DNA from: Bradyrhizobium sp. CCGB12
GTDB taxonomy: Bacteria > Pseudomonadota > Alphaproteobacteria > Rhizobiales > Xanthobacteraceae
NCBI RefSeq assembly: GCF_024199845.1
Contig: NZ_JANADO010000001.1
Location: 5,580,001-5,644,000, forward strand
DNA: 64,000 nt
Reading direction: 5' to 3'
Every line of letters begins with the position of its first letter. Position 1 is the stretch's first letter. Under the pieces are notes generated by a model, which ran no database searches, was not told the DNA's origin, and saw nothing but the letters and a program-made list of their open reading frames with translations. Made by a program: the position numbers and the translations under genes. Shown piece by piece: positions 1 through 10,274 of the stretch.

Positions 1-92
1 AACCTATTGCGCCAAGGCGCTGCGCGCTGTTAGCCTTCTGGTTCTCGCGCTCAACCGTCGATTCCATTCTTTCCTCTTGAACGTTGACGACG

Positions 93-113
93 TGGGGCGC
101 GCTGGGCGCCCCA
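93..113 (-). terminator. Inverted repeat downstream of the alcohol dehydrogenase gene
   Basis: A perfect 8-bp stem (TGGGGCGC and GCGCCCCA) with a 5-nt loop lies 18 bases past the stop of the minus-strand quinoprotein gene. Its position suits a transcription terminator, but no clear T-run follows it on the minus strand, so the role is an inference. Confidence 0.3.
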
Positions 114-130
114 CTCCGCCGCCCAGCTGA

Positions 131-1918
131 TCACAATGAAAAAACGTAGAGCATGGAGCCCGGGGGCACCTTCTCAAGGCCCTTTGTGGAATCGAGGTTC
201 CACTTGTCCCATGCGCCGCCCAGTCCCACGAGGATCGCGATATATTGCTTTCCGTCGACCGAGAACGTCATGGGGGGAGCATTGACGCCGCCGCCAGTGT
301 TGAACTCCCATACCTTGTTCAGGGTCTTGGCATCGAGAGCGTAGAGCTCTCCGGAGGGGTGGCCAGCGAATACCAACTCGGGTGTTGCAAGTAGCCCGCC
401 CAGCATTGGATACTTGGTCTCATACTTGCCTGTGACCTTACCTGTGGTCACATCAATAGCAGTCACGCTTCCTGTTATGGGCATCTTCACGACTGGACCG
501 CCCCCTGTGAAAAATTCACGAGGCTTCCAATCGCCAGGCTTGGTCTCCTTGTTATCCAACTCGTCACAGCTCTCGATGACCGGGATGTACCAGGTCTTCA
601 AGTCCGGATGGTAGGCGGTCGGCGGCCAGTTCTTGCCACCGTTATGTCCAGGACAAATGGTGACATGCGTATTCTTCCGGTTCAGCGTCGCCTGAGGATC
701 GTAAGTCTGCACCGCTTTGCTGGAATCATACTCGATCGGTTTTCCGGTCTCAGGATTGAGGCCCTTGGTCCAGGTCACCTTCTTCACGAACGGGGTGGCC
801 CAAAGAAAAGAGCCGTCGGTGCGATCGAGGGCATAGCCGAAGCCGTTGCGATCGGCTTCAAGCACAACCTTGCGCGTCTTTCCCTTGAACGGAAGGTCGA
901 CGAGGACTCTCTCGGCAACACTATCATAATCAAATGGATCATTTGGTGTGTGCTGGAAGTGCCATTTGACCTTGCCGGTGTCCGGATCCAATGCGAGGGT
1001 GCTATCAGTAAAAAGGTTATCGCCTTGACGGTATTCGGAATCAAAATCCGGCCCGGGATTTCCGACGCCCCAATAAATCAAGTGAGCTTGAGGGTCGTAC
1101 GACCCAGTCACCCAGGTTGATCCCCCGCCCGTCTTCCAGGCGTCGTGACCATCCTTCCAAGTTTCGTTCCCCGGTTCACCCTTTGCTGGAATCGTGTAGG
1201 TGCGCCACACTTCCTTTTGAGACTTCAAGTCGGTGGCAGCAATCCAACCTCGGATACCGTACTCGGCACCCGCGACGCCGGTAATGGCCATGTTCTTGAC
1301 GATTAAAGGCGCGCCAGTGATCACTTCGCCCTTGTCGGGATCGGCCACTCTGCGCTCCCAAGCGACTTTGCCATCGTCCTTATTGGTGGCAACCAAACGC
1401 CCATCAAGGGTGTGGGAGATTACAAAATTGCCCCATAGCGCAGCGCCTCGATTGTTGACGCCGCAACAAGCAATCGCGCCTGCCCAGTCGTGGTCGGTCT
1501 TCGGGTCCATCTTCCAGACCAGATTCCCGTTCCCGCCGTGGAGATCGATTTTGTAGACGGATCCCCACCCGTCGGTCACATACATGAATCCGTTCTCGAC
1601 AATCGGAGTTCCTTCGAGACCGCCATGGCTCCAAATACCGCCCCCCTCGATACCGCCCAGCGCCATTGTCCAGGCAACGTGCAGCCCCTTGACGCTATTG
1701 AGGTTGATCTGACTGAGCGGTGAGTAACGCTGTGCCGTGTAATCGCGGTGGTGATGCAGCCAGTTGTTCGTTTCCTGCGTCGCATCGAGAAGCCGCGCTT
1801 GGGTCGTTTCATCGGCAGTAGCCGCCGCACTGCCGAGGACGCCTGCCATTAGGCCAATCCCCACGATCGTGCTGACGGTCCGCCATACTCCAACTCGCGT
1901 CCTGCTTACCTTGGACAT
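131..1918 (-). CDS. PQQ-dependent alcohol dehydrogenase, lanthanide-type signature
   Basis: Periplasmic quinoprotein alcohol dehydrogenase (595 aa) that oxidises an alcohol to an aldehyde with pyrroloquinoline quinone. The N-terminus is a signal peptide (basic start, hydrophobic core, Ala-rich cleavage region near residue 35). Beta-propeller features seen are the adjacent cysteine pair at about 151-152, the metal-site Glu in GAEYGIRG (about 219), GNPGP near 287, and TPNDPFDYD at 324-332. The last supplies catalytic Asp330 and a second Asp332. In calcium enzymes (MxaF, ExaA) the second position is Ala or Ser, whereas XoxF, ExaF and PedH have Asp, which coordinates a rare-earth ion. An AGGAG-type RBS precedes the ATG. 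The gene lies 70 bp after the molybdenum hydroxylase genes on the same strand, so alcohol to aldehyde to acid oxidation is a plausible joint role. The alcohol substrate cannot be told from sequence. Confidence 0.93.
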   Translation of the reverse strand: MSKVSRTRVGVWRTVSTIVGIGLMAGVLGSAAATADETTQARLLDATQETNNWLHHHRDYTAQRYSPLSQINLNSVKGLHVAWTMALGGIEGGGIWSHGGLEGTPIVENGFMYVTDGWGSVYKIDLHGGNGNLVWKMDPKTDHDWAGAIACCGVNNRGAALWGNFVISHTLDGRLVATNKDDGKVAWERRVADPDKGEVITGAPLIVKNMAITGVAGAEYGIRGWIAATDLKSQKEVWRTYTIPAKGEPGNETWKDGHDAWKTGGGSTWVTGSYDPQAHLIYWGVGNPGPDFDSEYRQGDNLFTDSTLALDPDTGKVKWHFQHTPNDPFDYDSVAERVLVDLPFKGKTRKVVLEADRNGFGYALDRTDGSFLWATPFVKKVTWTKGLNPETGKPIEYDSSKAVQTYDPQATLNRKNTHVTICPGHNGGKNWPPTAYHPDLKTWYIPVIESCDELDNKETKPGDWKPREFFTGGGPVVKMPITGSVTAIDVTTGKVTGKYETKYPMLGGLLATPELVFAGHPSGELYALDAKTLNKVWEFNTGGGVNAPPMTFSVDGKQYIAILVGLGGAWDKWNLDSTKGLEKVPPGSMLYVFSL

Positions 1919-1988
1919 CCCTTCACTCCTCTAGTGGCCAATTTTTTGGTGATTGTACTCGAACTCAGTCGCGGCTCTGGGCGATCGT

Positions 1989-4313
1989 CTAGACGCGGAT
2001 CTGATCGCCTCCTGCTGGAAGCGAACGAATGCGTTTCCCCGTCGCGGCGAAGATCGCATTGCACAGCGCCGGCAGAAACGGCGGCACTCCCGGCTCCCCG
2101 ACACCGCCCGCGGGCACGTCAGAACCGTTCGGAACGATGTGAACACGCACGTTTATCGGTGCATTGTCGATGCGGGCCACCGGATAGTTATCAAAATTGC
2201 TCTGTTCGGCGCGCCCCTTCGCGAACGAGATCTCGCCGATGAAGTTGCTCAGCCCCATGACTGCTGCTCCCTCAATCTGGGACCGAATCCGCTCCGGGTT
2301 GACGGCAAAACCGCAGTCGATCGCAGTCTCCACCCGCGGAATGATCAGCTTTCCTTGGCGATCCACCCCAACTTCAACAACTGTCGCCACGTAGGACAGG
2401 AAGCTTCGGTGTGCCGCGATTCCGAGGCCGCTTCCCTTCGGAAGCGATCTTCCCCAGTTTGCGCGCGAGGCCGCCAAGTTGACCACGTTCCTGAGGCGTT
2501 CAGTATCGATGGGATAGGTCGAATACGGATCGCCGTAGTTCCAAAGCGGATCCGTCAAACCGAGTGTTTCAAGCTCAAGCTTTCGCGAAGGTCCGATGAT
2601 TTCGAGGAGGAAGTCTTTGGGATCCTTCCCCAGGGCTTGCGCGATCTCGGCAATGAAGGATTGTACGGCGAACGCATGAGGTATGTTGTTGACGGATCGA
2701 AACCAGCCGATTCGCGTCAGTGCCGGCGCTTCGCCGGTCTCGACGCGGACATTCGGGATGTCCAGCGCGACATCTGCAAGTCCTAACCCGAGTTCAACAA
2801 CCTGCTCGCGCTTTGGATCAGGCTTGAAATTCGCAAACAAGGTTGGTGCGACAGAGCGATGCCGCCATGCAATCACTTTTCCCGATGAGTCAACGCCTGC
2901 GTCCAAACGCGAATAGGTGACCGTATGATAGAAGCCATGATGCAGGTCGTCCTCTCGCGTCCAGGCGAGCTTAACCGGCGCACCATCGAGTGCCTTGGAA
3001 AGCAGTACGGCTTCCTGCGCGAAATCCGATTGGCACTTTCTGCCAAAGCCACCACCAAGAAGTGTGACGTTCACTTTCACCCTCTCGATCGGAAGATCGA
3101 GCAGCTTGGCGAATGCTTCGCGCGCGCCAAACGGATATTGCAAGGGAGCCCAGACTTCGCACTCCCCATCGCGAATCGTGGCCGTCGCAACCGGCGGTTC
3201 CATCGAGGCTTGAGCGAGGTGTGGCACGTAATATTCGGCGGATAGAATCTTTGATGCGGCGGCGAACGCCCGCTCGAAATCTCCCTGATCGCGCTCAACG
3301 CGACCCGTCTTACTTGCGACTTCAGCCATCTGCCGTCGATATGCGGCAGAATCGTAGCCGCCATTTTCGCCCTCTTCCCAGTCGAGCTTCAAAGCTTCTC
3401 GACCCTTAATAGCCGCCCACGTGTTCGTAGCCACCACAGCGATCCCTCCGAGAGGTGAGAATGCGGCAGGCGGCGCCCAACTGGCCTTGAGCTCAAGCAC
3501 CTTTTCGACGCCTGGAATCTTGAGGGCATCGGTTGCATCGAAGGATCTAATCCTCCCGCCAACAACGGGAGGGCGAGCAATCACGGCGTATTTCATGCCG
3601 GGCAGCCGAACATCGTATCCGTACTGTGCCCTCCCGACTGTGATGTCGAACAGGTCATAGATTGGAACGTTGCCATGGCCGACATACCGGAAAGCATCGT
3701 CGGACTTGAACTTCAGGGACTCTACTGGCGGGGTCGGCAAGTCCATCGCGGCTTTTGCGAGTTCACCATAACCAAGCTTGCGGCCGGTCCGTCGATGCAT
3801 GACCTCGTGATTTGTGGCTTGAACTTCCGATGAGGAAACTCCCCACCTCTTCGCCGCCGCTTGCTCCAGCATCTGGCGCATCGCTGCGCCGACTTGTCTC
3901 ATCGGCTGGAGGAAGTGACGCATGCTACGAGAGCCGTCGGTGTCTTGATTGCCGTACCGCGGCTCGTCGGCAAGCGCTTGGACTATACGAACCTTCGACC
4001 AATCAGCCTCCAATTCGTCTGCCACCACCATCGGAAGTGAAGTTCGAATTCCCGTGCCCATTTCGGACCGATGGGCAGTAATCGATACAATGCCCGACGA
4101 ATCAATTGAGACGAAGACATGCGGATCGGTGACAACCCCGTGCGGCATTTGCGCGGCCCCGGTTTCATAAGCTTGACCCGGCTCAAGGCCCAAAATCTCA
4201 ACGGCTAGAGCAAAGGCGGCCACGGCAGCCGTCGAGCGAAGGAATTGACGGCGGCTAACGTTTTCGATTCTTATGCAAGGATCGGATGAGGTCCTCAGCG
4301 CATGCATGGTCAT
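1989..4313 (-). CDS. Molybdopterin-binding subunit of a xanthine-oxidase-family dehydrogenase (IorB-like)
   Basis: Large catalytic subunit (774 aa) of a molybdenum hydroxylase resembling the isoquinoline 1-oxidoreductase beta subunit or the membrane-associated aldehyde dehydrogenases. It starts at the ATG two bases after the stop of the 2Fe-2S subunit, preceded by AAGG. The N-terminus carries a twin-arginine signal (SRRQFLRS followed by a hydrophobic Ala-rich stretch), so it is exported folded with its cofactor. GGGFGRK near the middle and GEPGVPP near the C-terminus are the molybdopterin and active-site Glu motifs of the family. The reading frame runs open further upstream, but that part overlaps the small subunit and has no signal peptide. 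It is likely to oxidise an aldehyde or N-heterocycle; the substrate is unknown. The electron acceptor, often a cytochrome c encoded next door, is not in the window. Confidence 0.9.
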   Translation of the reverse strand: MTMHALRTSSDPCIRIENVSRRQFLRSTAAVAAFALAVEILGLEPGQAYETGAAQMPHGVVTDPHVFVSIDSSGIVSITAHRSEMGTGIRTSLPMVVADELEADWSKVRIVQALADEPRYGNQDTDGSRSMRHFLQPMRQVGAAMRQMLEQAAAKRWGVSSSEVQATNHEVMHRRTGRKLGYGELAKAAMDLPTPPVESLKFKSDDAFRYVGHGNVPIYDLFDITVGRAQYGYDVRLPGMKYAVIARPPVVGGRIRSFDATDALKIPGVEKVLELKASWAPPAAFSPLGGIAVVATNTWAAIKGREALKLDWEEGENGGYDSAAYRRQMAEVASKTGRVERDQGDFERAFAAASKILSAEYYVPHLAQASMEPPVATATIRDGECEVWAPLQYPFGAREAFAKLLDLPIERVKVNVTLLGGGFGRKCQSDFAQEAVLLSKALDGAPVKLAWTREDDLHHGFYHTVTYSRLDAGVDSSGKVIAWRHRSVAPTLFANFKPDPKREQVVELGLGLADVALDIPNVRVETGEAPALTRIGWFRSVNNIPHAFAVQSFIAEIAQALGKDPKDFLLEIIGPSRKLELETLGLTDPLWNYGDPYSTYPIDTERLRNVVNLAASRANWGRSLPKGSGLGIAAHRSFLSYVATVVEVGVDRQGKLIIPRVETAIDCGFAVNPERIRSQIEGAAVMGLSNFIGEISFAKGRAEQSNFDNYPVARIDNAPINVRVHIVPNGSDVPAGGVGEPGVPPFLPALCNAIFAATGKRIRSLPAGGDQIRV

Positions 4314-4315
4314 CC

Positions 4316-4768
4316 TTAGACCCCCCTCGAGGCTACGCGCACCGCAGACTGGATCCGCTGGTAGCAGCCGCAGCGGCAAATATTCCCCGCCATTGCATCG
4401 CTGATCTGCTGATCGGAAGGGTTCTTGATCTCGGCTAGGAGTGCGGCGGCCTGCATGATTTGTCCTGCCTGGCAATAACCGCATTGCGGGACGCGCTCCT
4501 CGCGCCATGCCCTCTGAACGGGGTGATTGCCCTCTGCATCCAATCCTTCGATGGTGATGACTGGTTTCGTAACGTCACCTACGGCCGTAATGCACGACCG
4601 GATTGCATCGCCGCCTACGTGCACCGTGCAGGCGCCACACTGAGCAATGCCGCACCCGTATTTAGTGCCCGTGAGCCCGATCACATCGCGAAGCACCCAC
4701 AACAGCGGCGTATCCGAGGGCACGTCGACCGTGTACGATCTCTTGTTTATCGTAAGCTCAATACTCAT
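4316..4768 (-). CDS. 2Fe-2S subunit of a xanthine-oxidase-family dehydrogenase (IorA-like)
   Basis: Small iron-sulfur subunit (150 aa) that passes electrons from the molybdenum centre. The plant-ferredoxin-type cluster motif [13 protein letters not shown] sits near residues 40-52, and the C-terminal helical domain has the second cluster motif (CGYCQAGQ and CRCGCY). The ATG at 4768 is chosen over a longer open frame because it follows a strong GGAGG site and gives the normal family length. It is the first gene of the three-gene minus-strand unit, two bases before the catalytic subunit. With no FAD subunit present, the two-subunit IorAB-like form fits. Confidence 0.9.
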   Translation of the reverse strand: MSIELTINKRSYTVDVPSDTPLLWVLRDVIGLTGTKYGCGIAQCGACTVHVGGDAIRSCITAVGDVTKPVITIEGLDAEGNHPVQRAWREERVPQCGYCQAGQIMQAAALLAEIKNPSDQQISDAMAGNICRCGCYQRIQSAVRVASRGV

Positions 4769-5032
4769 CTCCAGACCTCCTCCAGGTCGCGCGTTGATGG
4801 CTTGCGAGCCGAGCAATCGACAATTGCAGACAGCCATCAGTCCGGGCGGGCGCAGCACTTCCCCGGCTCCAAGACGCGCAGTCTCGCAGCTATCCGCAGC
4901 AGTCAATCGGGTTGAATAGAGAGCGAGGCTCGTCGCTCGAACATCGATCGGCCCCGCAAAGGGACGCCTGTGGTCTGCCCTCCCATTCTTGTATTTAGTC
5001 GTTTCAGCTCTTCCGAAGATCGGAAGCGCCAA

Positions 5033-6359
5033 CTCTTGTGATACAGAAGCAGCTGCTTACAATCCCGTTCCGTGCTGATCAAAATCCATCAAAGGCAATT
5101 GATGAGGCCGGCGATCAAGATATTGCACGCGAGGCGAATCGGCATCCTCACCATCGAGCAGGTCTCAACGAGCGCGCCAGCGTAAGGAGCGACTTTGCCG
5201 AGAGGCGCAGGGCCGCGAAGACACTGGAATATGGCAATCGGCTATGGAGGCCTCACCGCGGCGGCCGCGCTCGACATATTTCGACGCTCGCTTCACCGAG
5301 CCGGCCTCATCGTTCTTGGCTCCAGATCATCCGGAAAGCGTCCGTCAAGCCGCATGTCGAGCGTGGAAGTCCTATGGACGGGAGCGCCGCCAAGTATGTG
5401 CCCTGGTATTTGGGAGTTTGGAAGGGAGTCGGACGAAACGCGCTTAAGCGGCAGCCAAGAGGAGGCATTCGATTGCGCGCTGTCTCCAACTCGTAATCGG
5501 TTGAGATTTGGACCGAGCCGAGGCCAACTCGTGTGAGCACCATCGCGAAGATGGCACGCATCCGGTGAAGGCCGCGGACATATCGGATTACGGTGGCCGG
5601 TCTGACGAGGATTATGCAGCGGCCTTGTACCGGCGCCGGCCTTCCGAATTCCAGCGCAGAAGCTAGTTGAGGCGCTTGGCGGGGGTCCTGCAAGCGGGCG
5701 AGGACGCCCGGCGCGCCAGGCTGAGGATCGACGTCATTGATCTGGGGGATGTGAAACGTGTAGACGTGCGGCAACCTTCTTCGCAATCCGCAAAACGTCC
5801 AGTTACCGCGACCGACGGCAATAGGCCGGTTCTCGCGCTCAGCTCATGAACAGCCGCACGTCGTCGAGAATGCCCTATCAGGTTAAGCGAGCTTTGCACG
5901 GTGCTCACGCGGTCGCTTATGTTGCATGTGCGGACGACTGCGTTCGCTGCGCACGCAAATCCGCTCCTGTGGTGTCAGCAATTGATCTCGCGCTCGATGG
6001 CAAGCAGCTCACCGATGCTGGCGCGCGCATGGGCCGCCTCTATCGCGATGGACGCATTTTGCGAGGCCACCTCTCCGGAGCGAAATCGAGATCGAAGAAG
6101 CTGTGCCGCGCAAGCGCCCCGGTCGCAAACGTTGGCGCAGCCCCGCTCCGTAGTCTCGTTAGGAACGGCTCTAGCTTTCCTGAAAGGATACCAAGGCCGA
6201 TCCTCCCCTTGATCGAGGCGACCTATCGTGGCGAGAATGCCGACGCCGCTCTGCTCGGAGCCAAGAACTTCGACGCCGAGTAGGCAATCGCTAAGCGGCG
6301 ATTAGAGTGGCATAGCGGGCGAGTGGGAGCGCCTCATGCCGTTGATTTGGGCGGCTGTT
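5033..6359. other. Gene-poor decayed stretch
   Basis: No convincing intact gene. Several overlapping open frames exist on both strands but none has family motifs together with a ribosome binding site. Around 5,230-5,290 the plus strand reads NMAIGYGG, which resembles the conserved motif of cis-prenyltransferases (UppS family), but the similarity ends at once. It may be a small remnant. Confidence 0.5.
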
Positions 6360-7085
6360 CTAGGTCGCTCGCTCGAAGATGACGTTGATATCAGTCATTG
6401 CAGCAAGCCGGTATGATCTGCATTCCATCAGATTAATAATCCGAGCGCTGTTGCCCTTTAGAAAATGCTCACTCGGCTCGCACTGGATGACGCTCGGCCT
6501 GATGCGCTCGTAGTCGATGGCCTTGACGAGATCGTGATCAAGCCCTTCGCAATCGATCGACAAGAAATCGATCTTGTTGGTATAGGGGGTCAATAGCTCA
6601 TTGATACCGAGAGCGCTTACCTCGATATGTTCTCGGACACCTCCCAAGCCGTCGAAATCGCCGAAACTTTTGACATGCGCTTCATCCACTGAGGAAAGCT
6701 CATGCGCGTTTCCGATGAAGAGCGTGGCAGACGCTTGCGGAGCTGGCAAGACAATAGATGGCACGAGAACGTCTTTCGGACGCACAGCCCTGATCAGCGC
6801 ACCCAGTTCGGGATTGGGTTCGACTAGAACGCCTCGCGCGCCTCTTTGGTACATAAGATACGTACTCGAGGTAGAAACGGGATGATTTGCGCCAATCTCA
6901 ACATAGAACACGCTGTCCCAAGTTCTTTGGCTTTTGTAGAGTCTTGCAGCCAAGATTCCTTCAACAATGACGTCTTCTCCGGCTTGTGCGTAGCTGACCG
7001 GGGCGAAGTGCTCGATCCGAGAGTTCGGAATGTTCAGCCTATCGATCTCTCGGTTTATGGACCTGTTTTCAAACTCGGACAACAT
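6360..7085 (-). CDS. FkbM-family SAM-dependent methyltransferase
   Basis: Class I methyltransferase of the FkbM family (241 aa from this start), usually O-methylating sugars or secondary metabolites. The SAM-binding region YVEIGANHP with a following GVLVEPNP, and the later FLSIDCEGLDHD and IQCEPSEH blocks, are typical of the family. The ATG at 7085 is preferred because GGAGGG lies 11 bases upstream; an in-frame ATG at 7169 has no such site. It is isolated, with decayed DNA on both sides, so its substrate cannot be guessed from context. In rhizobia such genes often act on surface polysaccharide or Nod-factor-like sugars, which is only inference here. Confidence 0.85.
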   Translation of the reverse strand: MLSEFENRSINREIDRLNIPNSRIEHFAPVSYAQAGEDVIVEGILAARLYKSQRTWDSVFYVEIGANHPVSTSSTYLMYQRGARGVLVEPNPELGALIRAVRPKDVLVPSIVLPAPQASATLFIGNAHELSSVDEAHVKSFGDFDGLGGVREHIEVSALGINELLTPYTNKIDFLSIDCEGLDHDLVKAIDYERIRPSVIQCEPSEHFLKGNSARIINLMECRSYRLAAMTDINVIFERAT

Positions 7086-7718
7086 GGGCAGGCTTACCCT
7101 CCAATGTAATGTGGGATCTTGGTGCAAGGCCGCCAGGACTGGTCTGCCGGGACGGCTCTTACTGATCATCGCAGCAATCGGCGTGCCACCCGTAGATATG
7201 ATGCCCGCTTGCTTAAATGCCTACGTGCTGGAATGTATCCTCGAATGGCCGCTACACTTTGTCGGGCTCGCGACATCCGCGCCATCAACCTAACGTCCAT
7301 GATTGATAAACATGGAAGCTTAAGAGCACTAGGACGTACGAAATAGCGATGTCACATCGACGGACTCGCGGGTTGTGCTTCAAAGACGGACATGGAGTTT
7401 GAGCCATATACAAACGCTGCTACACCAGGGTTGCAGGATACGCGGTGCGATAGATGTTTTGGGCCCACCGTTTTCACGTCTCCATAGTGACCATCCCTAC
7501 TCGCTCCGCGAGCTAGAGCCCAATTCGGTCGGCATCGAGAGGCCAGAAACGCTATGCTCAGGGTGGATTAGGTATTTCAGCTCGCCTTCCCGCAGCTACC
7601 GGGACAGTGGACTGTGCGGTGGCGGCCAAGTCCGCCACCTGCAGTCTCACATGCCCTTCGCTCGGCGCGCTCAATTGCGAAATTCGCCATTAAGATTGCT
7701 GGAACATCTGGCTTCGCG

Positions 7719-7883
7719 CTCGCTAAGAAGGTTATAGCGCCGATTATCCTGCCGCCGCTGAAGGACGCCGGCTTTGACCTGATCTGGTTCGGTATCGAGA
7801 CGACGATCGTGATGGAGATCGGCCCCATCCATCCGCCGGTCCCGCTCAACATCTTCCGGGCCATAATGCCGTTCGAAGCTTAG
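7719..7883 (+). pseudogene. TRAP transporter large permease (DctM) C-terminal remnant
   Basis: The translated frame ends with GFDLIWFGIETTIVMEIG and then IHPPVPLNIF, matching the last conserved helix region of DctM-type TRAP permeases (normally about 430 aa). Only about 50 residues remain and upstream sequence shows no continuation, so it is a fragment. Confidence 0.65.
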
Positions 7884-7901
7884 AGCGAGGAGCAAGCCGT
7901 T

Positions 7902-9611
7902 TTAGTCAAATTTGTAGGAGCCCTGTAAGAACGTGCCCCATCGTTCCATGCGATAGTCGGCGGGAAAGGGGCCGTGGGTAACAGGAAAGTAGTCGCCTTC
8001 CTCGGCTTCGGTGGAGAGTTGCATTCGCTGGTTTGACGTCCACATGGCCCAGTAACGGCCACCGACGCCGACGCTGAAGTTCTTGGTGATGAAGTAGGAT
8101 AAGACTGCCTCGACCTGTACACCACCGCCACCACTTGCGCGTTGATCGGCGAAGGTCGTGAAATGGCGCAGCAGATGGTTGTCGCGCCCCTGGAAATCCG
8201 TCCAAGGCAGGTAAGCAACATCGGCACTCATTCGCCAACGATCGAGCAACATGGTCTCAACGCTAAGGCCAATACGCAGCGCGTTCCAATCAGTGTCCTG
8301 GCTGCCCACTATCCTTTTATCACCTGGCGCCAGACATGCAGCGTAGGGCGAGGCGATCTGAACGCAGCCTATCGTATCAGACTTCTGGCCGTAGTAGCTC
8401 CAGCCCATGAACCCACCGACCTTGAAGGTGCTGCCGCGCAGGAAATCGTAGCCGGCATCGGCGGTGTAGTACGTGAACCTTCCGTTGGCCTGACCCGATC
8501 TTGTGTTGCGATAAGCGAGCGGGTCCACGCCCCAATCTTCATCGTTCATATTTCCGTTGTTGAAGCGCCCGAAGCCGATATTGCCCTTGAGGAAGATCCC
8601 CCAGGGGCTGTCCAGCCGTTCGAACAACTCACCAGAAATCCCGTCCAGCCTATGATAGGTGAGCCTTGATATAAGATCACTTCTTCCGACGTCCCATTGA
8701 AACCTTCCTCGGCTTAGCCACAGCCGTGTGCCGCCTTCCAGCGACCACCCGTCAGTAAAGCCACTGGGCGAGGCGCTGACCGTCCGTTTCGTTGCGTATA
8801 GCGGGCTATCCGACGATACTGGTGCTCGTGGGTCTGCGTCAAAATGGTAGTTCAGTCCAAGCTTTCCGATGTGATAGCTACTGGACAAGCTGGTCGTGTT
8901 GGCGGGGACGGTTGCCAGCGGCGGAACCTGCAGGGTCGGAGGGGTCGCGACACTTGGTCCGTTGAACCTCAAATAGTCGTACCCTAGCGTCAAGGACCAT
9001 GCGTTCGTGAGGGCTTGCTCGACGCCCAGGCCGATTGTGCCACCGACACGATCATAGTCGAAAGGGGTGGCATTCTGTGGCGCCAAGCCAAATGGGCTAG
9101 TTGGGCCAGCGAATTCGTTGTTGTTGGCGACAACCCCGCTATTGTGCTGCCAGGCCAAGCCCCCCTTGAGATAAACAAGCGTTTGGCCATGCGGGCCGAA
9201 CGCATACCCAAGGCGACCCGTCCCGGTGACAAACACGCTTGGACTGGCGTTGCAGTTTGCGCTGATGACAGAGCTCGAGGCGGCAAGACAGGTGTTTTTA
9301 CCGTCGGAGACAGCGCGACTGGCATCCAGTTCGACGCCAAGAACCCAGCGCTCCCTCTGCCAGTTGTAGCCGATCTGACCTCCGGCCAAGAACACAGGGG
9401 TGTCGACAACGTCCCCATAGAGTGACCGGCCATAGGGATCGCTGAATGATGTTCCCCCGTAGCCCCCGCCGATGTGCCCGCCGATATACCCTCCGGTCCA
9501 GCTCCAGATGGCGGGTGGGACCTTCACTGCCGGCTTAAGATCGGCCGAATTGACGGCACCGCCTGCGAGCGCAGCTGTTGTGACGCTGTAAAAAAGAAGT
9601 TGGAATCGCAT
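7902..9611 (-). CDS. Outer-membrane beta-barrel protein, two-barrel architecture
   Basis: Outer membrane protein of 569 aa with a cleavable signal peptide ending near SADLKP. The first half resembles the Omp25/RopB-type porin family: a GGYIGGHIGGGYG start, alternating aromatic strands, and a GTGRLGYAF block. The second half, from about residue 285, is another barrel-like region rich in Tyr and Trp strands, resembling omptin-like outer-membrane domains. The C-terminus, in SYKFD, resembles the aromatic beta-signal recognised by the BAM machinery. A GAGG site precedes the ATG. The length is roughly twice that of a simple Omp25 protein, so this is a tandem or fused barrel. No omptin catalytic residues could be assigned with certainty. 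Confidence 0.8.
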   Translation of the reverse strand: MRFQLLFYSVTTAALAGGAVNSADLKPAVKVPPAIWSWTGGYIGGHIGGGYGGTSFSDPYGRSLYGDVVDTPVFLAGGQIGYNWQRERWVLGVELDASRAVSDGKNTCLAASSSVISANCNASPSVFVTGTGRLGYAFGPHGQTLVYLKGGLAWQHNSGVVANNNEFAGPTSPFGLAPQNATPFDYDRVGGTIGLGVEQALTNAWSLTLGYDYLRFNGPSVATPPTLQVPPLATVPANTTSLSSSYHIGKLGLNYHFDADPRAPVSSDSPLYATKRTVSASPSGFTDGWSLEGGTRLWLSRGRFQWDVGRSDLISRLTYHRLDGISGELFERLDSPWGIFLKGNIGFGRFNNGNMNDEDWGVDPLAYRNTRSGQANGRFTYYTADAGYDFLRGSTFKVGGFMGWSYYGQKSDTIGCVQIASPYAACLAPGDKRIVGSQDTDWNALRIGLSVETMLLDRWRMSADVAYLPWTDFQGRDNHLLRHFTTFADQRASGGGGVQVEAVLSYFITKNFSVGVGGRYWAMWTSNQRMQLSTEAEEGDYFPVTHGPFPADYRMERWGTFLQGSYKFD

Positions 9612-10274
9612 TTCGCCTCACGAACACAGATCGCGCGCCACCTTGCAAAGAAGACCGAAGGGCCGACGTTGTTGGCGCAGCTTCCACGGCGGATGTGGTT
9701 TGCAGGATCTAGGCCAGCGGACGCCATGCGCATTCCCTGCGGTTTTCGATCGCGGTGTTGTCTTCGCAACAAGATCGGTGAACTTTGAAGCAGGCTGCGC
9801 GTCTAGGATCGGACGCGAAGCTCATGCTGCACGGCGTCGACCGATTGAAATAAAGGAATGCTCTTATAAGGGCCCTTCTCTTGCTCGAGGTCCCTAGGCT
9901 TGGCACCGCCCCGGCAGCGCCTAGCTCGTACGGAACGGACGGTACCTTCTTCACAGCCTGCGATAGCAGACCCCGGAGATCTGAAAACGGGAAAAACCGG
10001 ATCGCCCACCTTCGGGAGAAGAGGTCGTTGCGTGTCGCGCTGAAGAGACATCGCGACGAGAGACCCAGCGCGATCGGGCGTCCTACTTGCCGTCCCAAGC
10101 GGCCGCCCCTTCAGGCAGGCATCTGTCTGGTCAACGCGTGCCCAACGTCAGTTTCTTGTGCGCCTTTGAATGGCGACACCTACGCGCCACGCTTGCCGCA
10201 TGGCTACCAATCAGCAAAAAGAGAAGCTTCTGCGGTTTTATCCCCCTGATGAGGCCTGCGGATCGATGCTTGAT
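9612..10274. other. Intergenic region without recognisable gene
   Basis: About 660 bases between the stop of the phosphodiesterase-like gene and the start of the outer-membrane protein, both on the minus strand. Short overlapping frames on both strands lack motifs and ribosome binding sites. The promoter of the outer-membrane gene should lie here, but no clear box was identified. Confidence 0.5.

Noticed and set aside
5195..5536. Short match to cis-prenyltransferase (NMAIGYGG) in an otherwise unassigned frame
   Set aside because: Only about eight residues agree and neighbouring frames do not continue the family, so it is not annotated as a gene.
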